A DNA stretch of 64,000 nt from Atopomonas hussainii (GTDB taxonomy: Bacteria > Pseudomonadota > Gammaproteobacteria > Pseudomonadales > Pseudomonadaceae), in contig NZ_FOAS01000015.1 in assembly GCF_900109735.1 (NCBI RefSeq), positions 1 to 64,000 of the forward strand, written 5' to 3'. Each line of letters opens with the position of its first letter. The first letter of the stretch is position 1. The notes beneath the pieces are model-generated. The model saw only the letters and a list, made by a program, of their open reading frames with translations. It did no database searches and was not told where the DNA came from. Position numbers and translations under genes: made by a program. Positions 40,397 through 51,400 of the stretch are shown in pieces.

Positions 40397-41608
40397 TTAA
40401 AGCGCGGCTAAACCGCTGGCTAAATCCGCTTGCAGGTCGCGCACATCTTCAAGGCCTATGGCCAAGCGAATCAGGCCATCGCCAATACCGGCGGCGGCGC
40501 GCGCCTCTGGGCTTAAGCGACCATGGGTGGTGGTCGCCGGATGAGTAATAGTGCTCTTCGCATCGCCCAAGTTAGCGGTGATGGAGAAGATGCGTGTGGC
40601 ATCAATAAAGCGCCAAGCGGCTTCTTTACCGCCGTCTACTTCAAAGCTCAGCACCGCACCAAAGCCACTCATTTGCGCTTTGGCCAGTTCATGCTGCGGG
40701 TGGCTTGGCAGGCCCGAGTAATACACGCGAGTAACACCCGGCTGCTCACTCAGCCATAGCGCCAAGCTATGCGCACTGGCGCAGTGAGCTTGCATACGCA
40801 AGCGTAAGGTTTCTAAACCCTTCAAGAATACCCATGCATTGAACGGGCTCATGGTCGGGCCGCAGGTGCGTAAAAAGCCCACCAGTTCTTTCATCTGCTC
40901 CGCTTGGCCGCACACGGCACCGCCCAAGCAGCGACCTTGGCCATCAATAAACTTAGTCGCCGAGTGAATCACGATATCGGCACCGAGCTTTAACGGCTGC
41001 TGCAAAATCGGCGTGCAGAAGCAGTTATCCACCACCAGCATGGCGCCTTTCGCGTGGGCCACTTCGGCCAGCGCCGGAATATCGGCCAGCTCAGACAGCG
41101 GATTCGACGGCGACTCAACAAACAGCATGCGTGTGTTGGGCTTCATCGCCGCACGCCAGGCATCCGCATCGGCCAGCGGTACGTAGTCAACTTCCAACCC
41201 AAAGGGCTTTAAGTACTTGTCGAACAAGCCAATGGTCGAGCCGAACACGCTTTGCGACACCAGCACATGATCGCCGCCTTTGCACAGGCTCATCATGGTG
41301 GCGAGAATCGCCGACATACCCGAGGCGGTGGCTACTGCCTGCTCAGCCCCTTCAAGCGCCGCCAGGCGTTCTTCAAAGGTGCGTACGGTGGGGTTGGTGT
41401 AGCGCGAATAGACGTTGCCGCTACGCTCACCACTAAACGTCGCCGCCGCTTCTGCCGCCGAGCCAAACACGTAGCTGGAGGTCAGGTACAGCGCTTCGTT
41501 GTGCTCCCCTTCGGGGCTACGACGCTGGCCACCGCGCACGGCAAAGGTGTCGGCATGCACGCCGTCGAGGTCGCTGTCCAGATAACCTGGCGTCCACTGC
41601 TCGCTCAT
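40397..41608 (-). CDS. metZ: O-succinylhomoserine sulfhydrylase
   Basis: A 403-residue fold-type I PLP enzyme of the cystathionine gamma-synthase family. Features: YSRYTNPTVRTFEERLAALEG, the PLP stacking region SGMSAILATM, Asp in VVDNCFCTP, and Schiff-base Lys in HSATKFIDGQGR. It makes homocysteine directly from O-succinylhomoserine and sulfide, the pseudomonad route to methionine. AAGGAGT precedes the ATG; nine bases after purF, as in Pseudomonas. Confidence 0.93.
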   Translation of the reverse strand: MSEQWTPGYLDSDLDGVHADTFAVRGGQRRSPEGEHNEALYLTSSYVFGSAAEAAATFSGERSGNVYSRYTNPTVRTFEERLAALEGAEQAVATASGMSAILATMMSLCKGGDHVLVSQSVFGSTIGLFDKYLKPFGLEVDYVPLADADAWRAAMKPNTRMLFVESPSNPLSELADIPALAEVAHAKGAMLVVDNCFCTPILQQPLKLGADIVIHSATKFIDGQGRCLGGAVCGQAEQMKELVGFLRTCGPTMSPFNAWVFLKGLETLRLRMQAHCASAHSLALWLSEQPGVTRVYYSGLPSHPQHELAKAQMSGFGAVLSFEVDGGKEAAWRFIDATRIFSITANLGDAKSTITHPATTTHGRLSPEARAAAGIGDGLIRLAIGLEDVRDLQADLASGLAAL

Positions 41609-41617
41609 GCTGACTCC

Positions 41618-43126
41618 TTAATCGTTGTGCAGGTCGATCACCGCCGAGGCAACCGGCGACATGCCTTTGGCGGCATCGTTACGCGCCGCTTCAATGCGCT
41701 GCAGGTACACATCGTTGACATCGCCGGTGATGTACTTGCCATCGAACACCGCGCAGTCGAACTGCTGCAGCTTCTTGCTCTTCTCGCCTACGGCGTCGAT
41801 CAGGTCGTCCAGATCTTGGTAGATCAGGTGATCAGCACCAATCAACTGCGCCACTTCTTCAGTGCTGCGGCCATGAGCGATCAGCTCGTGCGCGCTGGGC
41901 ATATCGATGCCATACACGTTGGGATAACGCACCGCCGGGGCTGCCGAGCAGAAGTAGACCTTCTTGGCACCGGCTTCGCGGGCCATCTGAATGATCTGCT
42001 TACACGTAGTGCCGCGCACGATGGAGTCATCCACCAGCATCACGTTCTTGCCACGGAATTCCAGATCGATCGCGTTAAGCTTCTGGCGTACCGACTTCTT
42101 GCGTTCTTTCTGCCCTGGCATGATGAAGGTACGCCCGATATAGCGGTTCTTCACAAAGCCTTCGCGGAACTTCACGCCCAAGTGGTGGGCCATTTCCAGC
42201 GCCGAAGTGCGGCTGGTGTCAGGAATCGGGATCACCACGTCGATATCATGCTCAGGCCACTCGCGCTGGATCTTTTCGGCGAGTTTCTGGCCCATGCGCA
42301 TGCGCGCCTTGTACACCGACACGCCATCCATGATGGAGTCCGGACGCGCCAGATACACGTGCTCGAAAATGCACGGTGCGTAGCTGGGGTTCTCGGCGCA
42401 CTGGCGGGTGAACAGGCGGCCATCTTCGGTGATAAACACTGCTTCGCCGGGTTCCAGATCGCGAATCAAGGTGAAGCCCAGCACGTCCAGAGCGACTGAT
42501 TCAGAGGCGATCATGTACTCCACGCCGCCTTCATCGGTGTGACGCTGACCGAACACGATCGGGCGAATGCCATGCGGGTCACGGAAGCCGACAATGCCGT
42601 AGCCGGTGATCATCGCCACCACGGCGTAACCGCCGATGCAGCGCTGATGCACGCCGCTGACGGCGGCAAACACGTCTTCTTCAGTCGGGCGCAACTTGCC
42701 GCGACTGGCCAGCTCGTGAGCGAATACGTTGAGCAGCACTTCGGAGTCCGAAGTGGTGTTGACGTGGCGCAGGTCAGATTCGTAAATCTCCCGCGACAGC
42801 TGCTCGACGTTGGTCAGGTTACCGTTGTGCGCCAAGGTGATGCCGTACGGCGAGTTAACGTAGAACGGCTGCGCCTCGGCAGAGCTGGAGCTACCCGCGG
42901 TGGGGTAACGCACATGGCCGATGCCCATGCGACCGGCCAAGCGCTGCATGTGGCGCTGCTGGAAGACGTCGCGCACCAGGCCGTTGTCCTTACGCAGGAA
43001 CAAACGCCCTTCATGGCTGGTCACGATACCGGCGGCGTCCTGGCCACGGTGTTGCAGTACGGTAAGCGCGTCGTACAACGCCTGATTGACGTTGCTCTTG
43101 CCCACGATGCCGGCGATGCCACACAT
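41618..43126 (-). CDS. purF: Amidophosphoribosyltransferase
   Basis: A 502-residue class II glutamine amidotransferase-PRTase. Cys2 (MCGIAGIVG) is the N-terminal nucleophile after Met removal; the PRPP loop is [13 protein letters not shown]. It catalyses the first committed step of purine synthesis, PRPP plus glutamine to phosphoribosylamine. Preceded by cvpA (82 bp) and followed by metZ; a small GACGC/GCGTC hairpin lies in the gap before it. No PurR-type box was recognised. Confidence 0.96.
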   Translation of the reverse strand: MCGIAGIVGKSNVNQALYDALTVLQHRGQDAAGIVTSHEGRLFLRKDNGLVRDVFQQRHMQRLAGRMGIGHVRYPTAGSSSSAEAQPFYVNSPYGITLAHNGNLTNVEQLSREIYESDLRHVNTTSDSEVLLNVFAHELASRGKLRPTEEDVFAAVSGVHQRCIGGYAVVAMITGYGIVGFRDPHGIRPIVFGQRHTDEGGVEYMIASESVALDVLGFTLIRDLEPGEAVFITEDGRLFTRQCAENPSYAPCIFEHVYLARPDSIMDGVSVYKARMRMGQKLAEKIQREWPEHDIDVVIPIPDTSRTSALEMAHHLGVKFREGFVKNRYIGRTFIMPGQKERKKSVRQKLNAIDLEFRGKNVMLVDDSIVRGTTCKQIIQMAREAGAKKVYFCSAAPAVRYPNVYGIDMPSAHELIAHGRSTEEVAQLIGADHLIYQDLDDLIDAVGEKSKKLQQFDCAVFDGKYITGDVNDVYLQRIEAARNDAAKGMSPVASAVIDLHND

Positions 43127-43208
43127 TGCCTATACCTCTTAACTTGGCGAAATCACGCAAAAGACGCTCGCGCGTCAGGAATTCTTGCTTGGCGCTAAGC
43201 GCTCTTCA

Positions 43209-43727
43209 TTACGGCAAGGGCGATGGAACATTAGCCTGCGCCAACCATTGTGACGCTAGCTGCAACACCCAACCCTTCCACTGATCGGCCACGCGTAAAA
43301 AATGCGGGACCAAATTTGATTCTTGCCACCAGCTGTCTTGCTGCACCGGTGCAAGGCTGACTAAGCCCACCAGCACCACCACTAGCAAAGCGCCGCGTGC
43401 GGCACCGAAAACCATACCCAGCACTCTGTCGGTGCCCGACAAACCGGTGACGCGAATCAGCTCACCGATCAAAAAATTCACTAAACCGCCGAGCAACAAA
43501 GTCACCACAAACAGCGTAACGCAGGCGGCGATCACCTGCGCTGACGGCGTATCAATATAGGGAGCGAAATAATGCGCCAAGGCGCCGCCGAACATCCAAG
43601 CGACCACGCCGGCAAGAATCCAGGTGAGCAACGACAGCGCTTCTTTGACAAAGCCGCGCTTCAAGCTGATCAAGCTGGAGACAATGATGATGGCAACAAT
43701 GGCCCAATCGACCCAGGTAAAGGTCAC
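43209..43727 (-). CDS. cvpA: CvpA family membrane protein
   Basis: A 172-residue protein with four hydrophobic helices. The N-terminal TFTWVDWAIVAIII and SLKRGFVKEALSLLTW are family signatures. The start is a GTG at 43727, chosen because it gives the standard N-terminus; a further in-frame GTG at 43739 is possible. CvpA supports envelope stability and bile or detergent tolerance in enterobacteria; its role here is not certain. Part of the conserved accD-folC-SPOR-cvpA-purF order. Confidence 0.9.
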   Translation of the reverse strand: MTFTWVDWAIVAIIIVSSLISLKRGFVKEALSLLTWILAGVVAWMFGGALAHYFAPYIDTPSAQVIAACVTLFVVTLLLGGLVNFLIGELIRVTGLSGTDRVLGMVFGAARGALLVVVLVGLVSLAPVQQDSWWQESNLVPHFLRVADQWKGWVLQLASQWLAQANVPSPLP

Positions 43728-43815
43728 GTGACTACCCACAGGGTTTTACAGGCGGCGAATTCTAGCAAAGCTTGCGCGGCGGCTGAACCGCCGCACAGCA
43801 CTTAGATGCAGACAA

Positions 43816-44397
43816 TTACGGGGCAAAACGCACCACAAAACCGTTTAAACCACGCTGCTTTTGCAGTTGATCGCGCAGTTTGGCGGCTTCGGCTTTATCA
43901 ATCACGGGGCCCACAAACACCCGCTGCATCTGCCCGTGAGTGCGTGAGTAACCGTTGTAGCCCTTGCTACGCAGGTCGGTGACCAGCGCATCGGCACTAG
44001 CTTTATTCGACAGGCTCGCCAATTGCACCGACCAACCATCACTTAAGCCATTGTTATCCAAAGGCGCGGCAGGGGCTTTTGGTGGTTCCGCAGGCTTAAC
44101 CTCTGCGATGGGTTCTGGGGGGCTAACAGGCTCAGCAACCGGCATCGGCTCTGGCACTTCGTCCAGCACGGGCTGATCCGCGTATTCAGCTTGCGAGCCT
44201 TCCGCCGGGGGTAGCTCTTGCACTGGCTCTGGGGTCATATCAGGCAATACCGCTGGTTTGGGCATTGGCGGCACTTCGACACGCACCTCACGCACGTCGT
44301 CTTGGCGGGACAGCAGCATGGGTAGAAAAATCACCGCCAGCCCCAACAACACCACGGCGCCAACGATGCGCTGCTTTAACCCTTGTTCCAATGCCAT
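43816..44397 (-). CDS. SPOR-domain cell-division protein, DedD-like
   Basis: A 193-residue bitopic protein: short cytoplasmic tail, helix at about 10-28 (IVGAVVLLGLAVIFLPMLL), a Pro/Glu-rich periplasmic linker (about 40-120) and a C-terminal SPOR domain (about 120-193, WSVQLASLSNKASADAL, then VFVGPVIDKAEA). It binds denuded glycan at the division septum. By position between folC and cvpA it is the counterpart of DedD. Three bases after folC. Confidence 0.92.
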   Translation of the reverse strand: MALEQGLKQRIVGAVVLLGLAVIFLPMLLSRQDDVREVRVEVPPMPKPAVLPDMTPEPVQELPPAEGSQAEYADQPVLDEVPEPMPVAEPVSPPEPIAEVKPAEPPKAPAAPLDNNGLSDGWSVQLASLSNKASADALVTDLRSKGYNGYSRTHGQMQRVFVGPVIDKAEAAKLRDQLQKQRGLNGFVVRFAP

Positions 44398-44400
44398 GCC

Positions 44401-45714
44401 TTACTCCACTGCGATACCTTGCTGACGCAGCCAGAGTATCGCCTCTGTCACGGTATAAAAGGAACCCAGCAAAAGAATCTGATCGCCAGCCTGTGAAGCC
44501 TGCAACTGCGCCTGCAGCGCGTCGGCAACACACGGATAAGCCTGCGCAGGCAACGACTGAGCCGCAAGGCACTGGACTATCTCGCGACTTGGCCGTGCTC
44601 TTGGCGTGGGTAGATCGGCCACCACCCAGCTATCCACCAGCGGCTTAAGCGCCTCGACAACTCCGACTAAGTCTTTATCGGCTAACAAACCAAACACGGC
44701 CAGACGCCGCCCAGCACACGGCAAGCGTTGCAAACGCTCAGCCACAAACTGCATGGCATGCGGATTGTGGCCAACATCCAAAATCAAGCTGCGACCGGCA
44801 TAAGCCCCCGCCAGCTCAATACGCTGCATACGCCCCATCACATGACTGGCGCTAAGCGCCTGGATTACCGCATCACGCTCAAGCGGATAACCCAACAGTG
44901 CGTAGGCCTGTAACGCTACCGCCGCGTTATCTTCTGGCAAGCTTAATAGCGGCAAATCATGCAGTTCGAGTAACTCACCCGACGCCGAGCGACCTTGCCA
45001 GTGCCAACAGAGCGTTTCGCCCTGCCCCGCCCACGCCAGATAAAACGCTTGATCGCGCACCAGCAACGGCGCGCCCAGCTCCGCTGCTTTGCTCAGCAAC
45101 GGCTCTGGCGGCAGACGATCGCCGCACACCGCAGGCTTACCGGCGCGCATGATGCCGGCCTTCTCGAACGCTACGGATTCGCGGCTATTACCCAGATACT
45201 CAGCATGATCCAAGCCAATACTGGTGATCACCGCCACATCGGCATCGACGAGGTTTACGGCATCCAGTCGGCCGCCTAACCCGACCTCCAGCACAGCCAC
45301 ATCCAGCTGTGCCTCAGCAAACAACATGAACGCTGCCAGCGTGCCGAACTCAAAATAGGTCAGCGAAATCTCGCCACGCGCCGCTTCAATCTGGCTGAAC
45401 GCCGCCACCAATTGCGCATCACTGGCCAACTGCCCAGCAATGCGCACGCGCTCGTTGTAACGCTCCAGATGCGGCGAGGTATAAACCCCAGCACGCAAGC
45501 CTTGAGCGCTCAACAACCCATTAAGAAAGGCACAGGTAGAACCTTTACCGTTAGTGCCGGTAACAGTGAGGACGTGCTTGGCCGGACGCGACAGCTGGAG
45601 GCGCTCTGCCACCTGCTGCAAACGCGCCAAACCCATGTCGATACTAGAAGGATGCAACTGCTCCAGATAACTCAGCCACTGCGCAAGGCTGCTGTGTGCA
45701 TCAAGTTGAGCCAT
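44401..45714 (-). CDS. folC: Dihydrofolate/folylpolyglutamate synthase
   Basis: A 437-residue Mur-ligase-like enzyme. P-loop TGTNGKGST near 51-59, LEVGLGGRLDAVN, and DVGHNPHA in the C-terminal domain. It adds glutamate to dihydropteroate and extends folate tails. The ATG at 45714 overlaps the accD stop codon as ATGA, so the two are coupled; a TTG one codon upstream is less likely. Confidence 0.95.
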   Translation of the reverse strand: MAQLDAHSSLAQWLSYLEQLHPSSIDMGLARLQQVAERLQLSRPAKHVLTVTGTNGKGSTCAFLNGLLSAQGLRAGVYTSPHLERYNERVRIAGQLASDAQLVAAFSQIEAARGEISLTYFEFGTLAAFMLFAEAQLDVAVLEVGLGGRLDAVNLVDADVAVITSIGLDHAEYLGNSRESVAFEKAGIMRAGKPAVCGDRLPPEPLLSKAAELGAPLLVRDQAFYLAWAGQGETLCWHWQGRSASGELLELHDLPLLSLPEDNAAVALQAYALLGYPLERDAVIQALSASHVMGRMQRIELAGAYAGRSLILDVGHNPHAMQFVAERLQRLPCAGRRLAVFGLLADKDLVGVVEALKPLVDSWVVADLPTPRARPSREIVQCLAAQSLPAQAYPCVADALQAQLQASQAGDQILLLGSFYTVTEAILWLRQQGIAVE

Positions 45715-46583
45715 CAAGCTGCCGGTGCTTTTTGCTGAGTCATGATTGCCAGCAAGCTGGCCAAGCGGTCGCGCAACTCGCCACGCGGAATAATCATGTC
45801 GATCTGCCCGTGCTCCAGCAAAAACTCACTGCGCTGAAAGCCTTCCGGCAGCTTTTCACGCACGGTTTGCTCGATAACGCGCGGGCCGGCAAAGCCCACT
45901 AAAGTGCGCGGCTCAGCAACAATCACATCGCCGAGCATGGCCAAGCTGGCCGATACACCGCCGTAAACCGGGTCAGTTAATACCGAAATGTAGGGAATGC
46001 CTTCTTCGCGCAAGCGCGCCAACACGGCAGAGGTCTTGGCCATTTGCATCAGCGAAATCAGCGCTTCTTGCATGCGCGCGCCACCGGAGGCGGAGAAGCA
46101 AATAAACGGAATACGCTTTTCCAGCGCTACGTTAGCCGCCTGTACAAAGCGCTCGCCGACGATGGCGCCCATCGAGCCACCCAAAAAATTAAACTCAAAA
46201 GCACAAGCCGAAATCGGCATACCTTTGAGCGCGCCTTCCATCGCCACCAAGGCGTCTTTTTCGCCGGTGCCTTTCTGCGCGGCGGCCAAACGATCTTTGT
46301 ACTTTTTCGTGTCACGGAATTTAAGCCGATCGACCGGCTCGAGCGCCGCGCCAATTTCTTCCCCGGTGCCCTCGTCCAAGAAAATTGCCAAACGCTGACG
46401 AGCACCGATACGCATGTGGTGCGAGCACTTAGGACAAACATCCAAATTGGCTTCAAGCTCTGGACGATAGAGCACAGCATCGCAAGACGGGCACTTATGC
46501 CACAGGCCTTCTGGCACCGAACTCTTCTGCGTTTCCGAACGCATAATCGAAGGAATCAGTTTATCGACCAGCCAGTTGCTCAT
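45714..46583 (-). CDS. accD: Acetyl-CoA carboxylase carboxyltransferase beta subunit
   Basis: A 289-residue protein. An N-terminal zinc ribbon with CPSC (31-34) and CPKC (50-53), then the crotonase-like carboxyltransferase domain with [11 protein letters not shown] and [14 protein letters not shown]. With AccA it transfers carboxyl from biotin to acetyl-CoA, the first step of fatty-acid synthesis. The start at 46583 ([12 protein letters not shown]) follows GAGAGGA. It is followed by folC with a four-base overlap. Confidence 0.97.
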   Translation of the reverse strand: MSNWLVDKLIPSIMRSETQKSSVPEGLWHKCPSCDAVLYRPELEANLDVCPKCSHHMRIGARQRLAIFLDEGTGEEIGAALEPVDRLKFRDTKKYKDRLAAAQKGTGEKDALVAMEGALKGMPISACAFEFNFLGGSMGAIVGERFVQAANVALEKRIPFICFSASGGARMQEALISLMQMAKTSAVLARLREEGIPYISVLTDPVYGGVSASLAMLGDVIVAEPRTLVGFAGPRVIEQTVREKLPEGFQRSEFLLEHGQIDMIIPRGELRDRLASLLAIMTQQKAPAA

Positions 46584-46751
46584 GGTTTTCCTCTCTTCGG
46601 GCCAGCTTATGGGGCAGCGCCGCCATAACACTTGAATCGGTAACGAAGCATGGCTTCGCGCTTTATCCTTAAAGTGCCGGCTAACACTACGCAGCCAACA
46701 CACAACTCGCTAACTGACGACTAACACAAGCACGCCGTCACACCCTAACGC

Positions 46752-47381
46752 TTAGGCGCCTAACACTTGCTGCATAAAGGCCTGCATTTTGCCGGTGTCT
46801 TTAATCCCTTTGCTGGCCTCGATGCCACCACTGACGTCCACCGCGAAGGGCCGTACTTGGCGAATCGCCTGCTGCACATTGGCGGCCGACAGCCCACCGG
46901 CCAGCACCAGAGGCTGTTTAAGCGTGGGGATTTGCTGCCAATCAAACGCCTGCCCTGTACCCCCGGGCACACCCTCCACATAGGCATCCAGCAAGATGGC
47001 GCTAGCATTAGCGTGCAAGGCCGCCTGCTCTGCCGCCTCATCAGCTGTGCGTACCCGCAGAGCTTTCATGTAGGGCTGATGGAAGCCCTGACAGTAAGCC
47101 GGCGTTTCGTCGCCGTGGAACTGCAGCAAGTCCAAGGACAGTAGCTCGGTGATTTCCAGCACTTCGCAGCGCGGCGCATCGACAAACAAGCCCACCCGCG
47201 CGACAAAAGGCGGCAGCTGGCGAATGATGTCGCGGGCCTTCACGGGCTCGATATAACGCGGGCTGGGTTTGTAAAACACAAAGCCCAACGCATCGGCACC
47301 TGCTTCGATGGCCGCCAAGGCATCCTCAAGACGGGTGATGCCACACATTTTGACGCGTGTTCTCTTCACGATCGTGCTCAT
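46752..47381 (-). CDS. trpF: Phosphoribosylanthranilate isomerase
   Basis: A 209-residue TIM-barrel enzyme. [12 protein letters not shown] near the start includes the catalytic Cys, [12 protein letters not shown] is mid-sequence, and [16 protein letters not shown] near the end holds the phosphate site and Asp. It isomerises phosphoribosylanthranilate in tryptophan synthesis. The start at 47381 ([17 protein letters not shown]) has AGGA very close. It lies between truA and accD, away from other trp genes, as in Pseudomonas. Confidence 0.95.
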   Translation of the reverse strand: MSTIVKRTRVKMCGITRLEDALAAIEAGADALGFVFYKPSPRYIEPVKARDIIRQLPPFVARVGLFVDAPRCEVLEITELLSLDLLQFHGDETPAYCQGFHQPYMKALRVRTADEAAEQAALHANASAILLDAYVEGVPGGTGQAFDWQQIPTLKQPLVLAGGLSAANVQQAIRQVRPFAVDVSGGIEASKGIKDTGKMQAFMQQVLGA

Positions 47382-47433
47382 TTCCTCGCCAAACAGCGCA
47401 AAGTCTAGCAAATCAGTTTATTAAGCAGCAGGC

Positions 47434-48303
47434 TCACGCGTTAAAGCGCGGCGGTAACTGCTCGTTAAGCCCGGTTAAAAAATGTGGGCCAAGATAACGC
47501 TCGGGCAAAGCAAAATGCGCGGGATAAGTGACATCGACTAAGTACAAACCGTACGGATGCGCCGTCACCCCGCCCTGACGGCGATCACGCGCGGCCAACA
47601 CTTCATTGACCCAGCCTACCGGGCGCTCTCCCGCGCCAATGGCCATCAGCACACCGGCGATATTGCGCACCATGTGGTGTAAAAACGCATTGGCGCACAC
47701 GTCGATCACAATGAAGCTACCGGCTTGCACCACCTGCAGGTGATGCAGCGTTTTGATCGGCGACTTGGCTTGGCACTGCACGGCACGGAACGAGCTGAAA
47801 TCGTGGGTACCGACAAACGCTTGGCCGGCCTGCTGCATCCGCGCGACATCCAGCGGGCGGTAATTCCACGTTAACTCTTCGCCCATATGCGCTGGGCGAA
47901 TCGGATCGCTGTAGATCACATAACGATAGCGCCGCGCCACCGCCGAAAAGCGCGCATGAAAATCCGCCGGCATCACTTTGGCCCAGCTAATGCTGATGTC
48001 TTTCGGCAAGTTGGCGTTGCCGCCCATGACCCAAGCCTTCAAGGGGCGCTCGACACGCGTATCAAAGTGCGCCACTTGCGCACTGGCATGCACGCCAGCA
48101 TCAGTACGCCCGGCGCACATCACAGCGACAGGCTCGGCGGCCACTTGTGACAATGCTTCCTCTAGGGACTCTTGCACCGAGAGCACACCGCTCTCTTGGC
48201 GTTGCCAACCGTGATAGCGACTGCCTTTGTACTCAACACCCAAGGCAATCCGCGTTACGCCTTCGGCAGCCACTTCATCTGGCGCGGGGGAAAACTCGCT
48301 CAA
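47434..48303 (-). CDS. truA: tRNA pseudouridine synthase A
   Basis: A 289-residue enzyme that makes pseudouridine at positions 38-40 of tRNA anticodon arms. Catalytic Asp in CAGRTDAGVHA, KSPIKTLHHLQV and AFLHHMVRNIAGVLMAIG are hallmarks. The start is a TTG at 48303, supported by GAGGG seven bases upstream; no in-frame ATG precedes the conserved VEYKGSRYHGW. Confidence 0.94.
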   Translation of the reverse strand: MSEFSPAPDEVAAEGVTRIALGVEYKGSRYHGWQRQESGVLSVQESLEEALSQVAAEPVAVMCAGRTDAGVHASAQVAHFDTRVERPLKAWVMGGNANLPKDISISWAKVMPADFHARFSAVARRYRYVIYSDPIRPAHMGEELTWNYRPLDVARMQQAGQAFVGTHDFSSFRAVQCQAKSPIKTLHHLQVVQAGSFIVIDVCANAFLHHMVRNIAGVLMAIGAGERPVGWVNEVLAARDRRQGGVTAHPYGLYLVDVTYPAHFALPERYLGPHFLTGLNEQLPPRFNA

Positions 48304-48355
48304 ACCATCACCCTCAACTCAGTTCGCCGCGCATCATACAGGGCTAGCGCATCTA

Positions 48356-48387
48356 AAAAGCACAAAGGCAGCCGAGGCTGCCTTTGT
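48356..48387 (-). terminator. Rho-independent terminator of fimV
   Basis: ACAAAGGCAG (48362-48371) and CTGCCTTTGT (48378-48387) around CCGAGG. On the minus strand a GC then five T follow the stem. On the plus strand TTTT also follows, so it is partly symmetric. Confidence 0.88.
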
Positions 48388-48404
48388 TTTACTACGACCG
48401 GCGC

Positions 48405-51400
48405 TTAGCCAAGCTTTTCCATGAGCTCTTTAGCTTCCTGCTGCTGGCCATCGTTACCCTCATTCATCACTTCGCTGAGGATATCGCGAGCGCCTTCACT
48501 ATCACCCATATCGATGTAAGCGCGTGCCAAGTCCAACTTAGTGGCGGTTTCATCGGTGCCGGCGAGGAAGTCAAAGTCATCATCATCGGCGGTGGCCGCA
48601 GCGCTGGCCACTTCATCCACCAAAGTAGTTTCTTCAGGCGCTTCTGGTGCAGCGTCCAAGGCAGCCACAGGCTCTTCAGCAACATCCGCGGTAAAGTCAT
48701 CTGCCAAGGAATCCAGATCACCAGACAGGTCATCCAAGTCTTTGCTGACTTCATCCAGCTGCGCGGCGAAATCATCGCCCGCTTCATCCAGATTCAGTGC
48801 CGGCGCTTCGTCATCCAGTGACAGATCAAAGTCGGCACCCAAGTCTGCACTTAGCTCATCTTCCAGCTCAGCACTGGTCTCGGCAGGCAGTTCCAGATCA
48901 TCCAGCGACAGCTCAGCAGCCGCAGTTTCTGTTTGTACCGGAGCTTCGTCTTCCAAGCTCAGTGCAAAGTCAGCCAGCTCACCATCAGCCGCTTCGGCAG
49001 TCGCAGGTGTCTCATCCAGCGACAAATCGAAATCGCCATCTAACGACAGCTCATCACTGGCTTCAGTAGTGGCAGGTTCGTCGTCCAACGAGAAGCTGAA
49101 GTCATCTTCCAAGGCCGCTTCAGCAGCAGGCGCGGCAGCCGGTGCATCGGCCACTTCGTCATCCAGAGACAGGTCAAACGCAGCGTCTAAATCATCGGCT
49201 TCCGCCGTTTCGCTAGAACCCAAGTCAGCAGACAGATCATCCAGGCTCAGGTCGAAATCATCATCGGCTGCCTCTGCTTCAGCAGCAGGTGCAGGGTTAT
49301 CTAGTGCATCAAGGCTGAAGTCTTCGTCCAGCGACAGCTCGTCCAAGCTATCACCGGCATCAGCCAGATCACTTTCCAGCTGAGTTTCTAGGTCATCCAA
49401 GCTCAGGTCGAAGCTGTCGTCCGCGCTTTCAGCCACTTCAGCAGCCGGCTCGGCGATATCGTCCAGCGACATGTCGTCCAAGCTGAAATTATCGTCAGCC
49501 AGTGCTGCGGCAGAAGCAGCCAGACCACCCGCCAGCGCGGCGTATTTGGCTTTCAGCTGATCAACTTGGGCTTGCGAACCACCGATATCGGCCAGCTCAT
49601 TTTCTTGGCGAGCAAAGCCATCGGCATCACCCATCTCGCCGTAGACTTCCATCAGCTTCAAGCGCAGATCAGCGCGCTCTGGCTCTTGATCAATTGCGTT
49701 GTTCAATTGCTCAGCGGCCTGACTGAAGCGGCCATAAGCCATCAGCATGTCCACTTCGTGCAGTACATCGCCTTTGCCGTCAGCCGCTTGCGGCATGGCT
49801 TCATCGCTGGCGAAGTCATCGTCCTGACCTAGGTCTAAATCACCACCCAAGTCCAGGCTATCGTCGCCTGCGGCCAACTCTTGCTCTTGCAGGTTGGCTT
49901 CTTTCATCGCGTTGCGGCGTGAAATAGCCATCAAGCCCAGCAGCAGCACCAGCACACCGGAACCGCCAACCACACCCAACATCATCGGGTCAGCCAGCAG
50001 GTCATCGATAAAGCTGGTTTCTTGCGGAGCTACCGGCTGCGGTGCAGCAGGCTGTTGAACGGGCTTAGCCGGCTGAGGGGCCGGCTTGGGTGCTTCGACG
50101 ACAGGCGCTGGCGCCGGCTCTACCGGCGCTGCGGGAGCAGGCGGAGTGGCCGCCTGCTCTACAGGTTTATCGGGGGCTGGCTCTTCGGTGTAGTTATAGT
50201 CCACCGTTTCAGCCGGTTTGGCAGCAGGGTCAGCCGCTGCCGGCTCGGTCGGAGCACTCGCTGCAGGCGCTGGTTCAGCCGGTTTGGTTACTTCGGGAGT
50301 CGCTTCTACCGGCGCGGCCTTGCCTTGCTCTGCCAGCTCAGCCTGCATTTTCGCCAACTGAGCATCTTTGAGCTTGATCAGGCGCTGCAGTTTTTCCAGC
50401 TGCGAATCCAAATCTTTAAGACGATCTTTCAGCTCGGTGTTTTCGCGGCGGCTGGAATCTAAGGTTTCCTGAGTCACCGCCAGCTTGTTTTGCAGTGCCG
50501 CATTACCGGCAGCGGCAGCCTTGTCAGAACCTTGTGCTTTACCTTCTTGGCCAGACACTAAGCTCAGACGATCTTTCTTGTCGCTGGTAGCTGGTGCAGC
50601 GCCTGCGGTATCGCGACGTGTTGCATCCAACTGACGGGCACTGCTGGCAGCCACCGAGCGGCCTTCTTTCCACGCTTTGTTGTGCTCTGCCACCACAGCA
50701 ATAGCTTCATCGCTGGTGCGGCTCTTAGCCTGTTCAGCCGAGGGCAGACGCAGCACTTGGCCGCTCTTCAGACGGTTGATATTGCCGTCAATGAAGGCAC
50801 TGGTATTGAGGTCGTAAATCGCCAACATGGTTTGATGCACGCTGGCACCGGCGGGACGAGCGCGCAGGGCGATTTCCCACAGGGTGTCATTTTTGCTGGA
50901 GGTATATTGGCCATCCAGCTTACCCGCCGAAGCAACCGGTGCAGTTGCCGCAGCAGGCGCAGCGGCCTGAACTGGCGCAGGACGCGCTACCGGCGCAGCG
51001 CTGACGGGTGCTTGCGGAGCACGCGCAATCGGTTGTGGCGCCGGACGCACTACCGCAGGCGCAGCAGCAACAGGCGCAGTCGCGGTGATGGTCGGAGTTG
51101 GTGCATACAGTGGCGGATCAAGCAGCACAGTGTATTCACGCAGCAGGCGACCGTTGGGCCACAGCACTTCCATCAGGAAGTTCAAGTACGGCTCACGCAC
51201 CGGCTGTGACGAGGTCACACGGATCACGCTCTTACCGTTGGCATTCACCACCGGGGTGAATTTAAGACCGGTCAGGAAGTAAGCGCGATCAACGCCTGCC
51301 TTGCTGAAATCTTCCGGTGAGCCCAGGCTCGGAATGACCTCGCTCTGATTGAGGTCTTTAACTTCGACCAGCTCAATTTCTGCATTCAGCGGCTGATTAA

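Noticed and set aside
41252-42499. 415-codon open frame on the plus strand opposite purF and metZ
   Set aside because: It lies fully antisense to two strongly conserved genes, has no domain pattern, and mirrors the codon structure of purF in GC-rich DNA.
48541-49383. 280-codon Ser/Ala-rich open frame on the plus strand
   Set aside because: It is the antisense of the acidic FimV repeats (Asp codons read as Ser/Val-type codons). The low complexity comes from the repeats, and no ribosome site is present.
48580-49480. Regular spaced repeats resembling a CRISPR array
   Set aside because: The repeats are in frame, degenerate and of variable spacing within fimV; no cas genes or fixed-length spacers exist.
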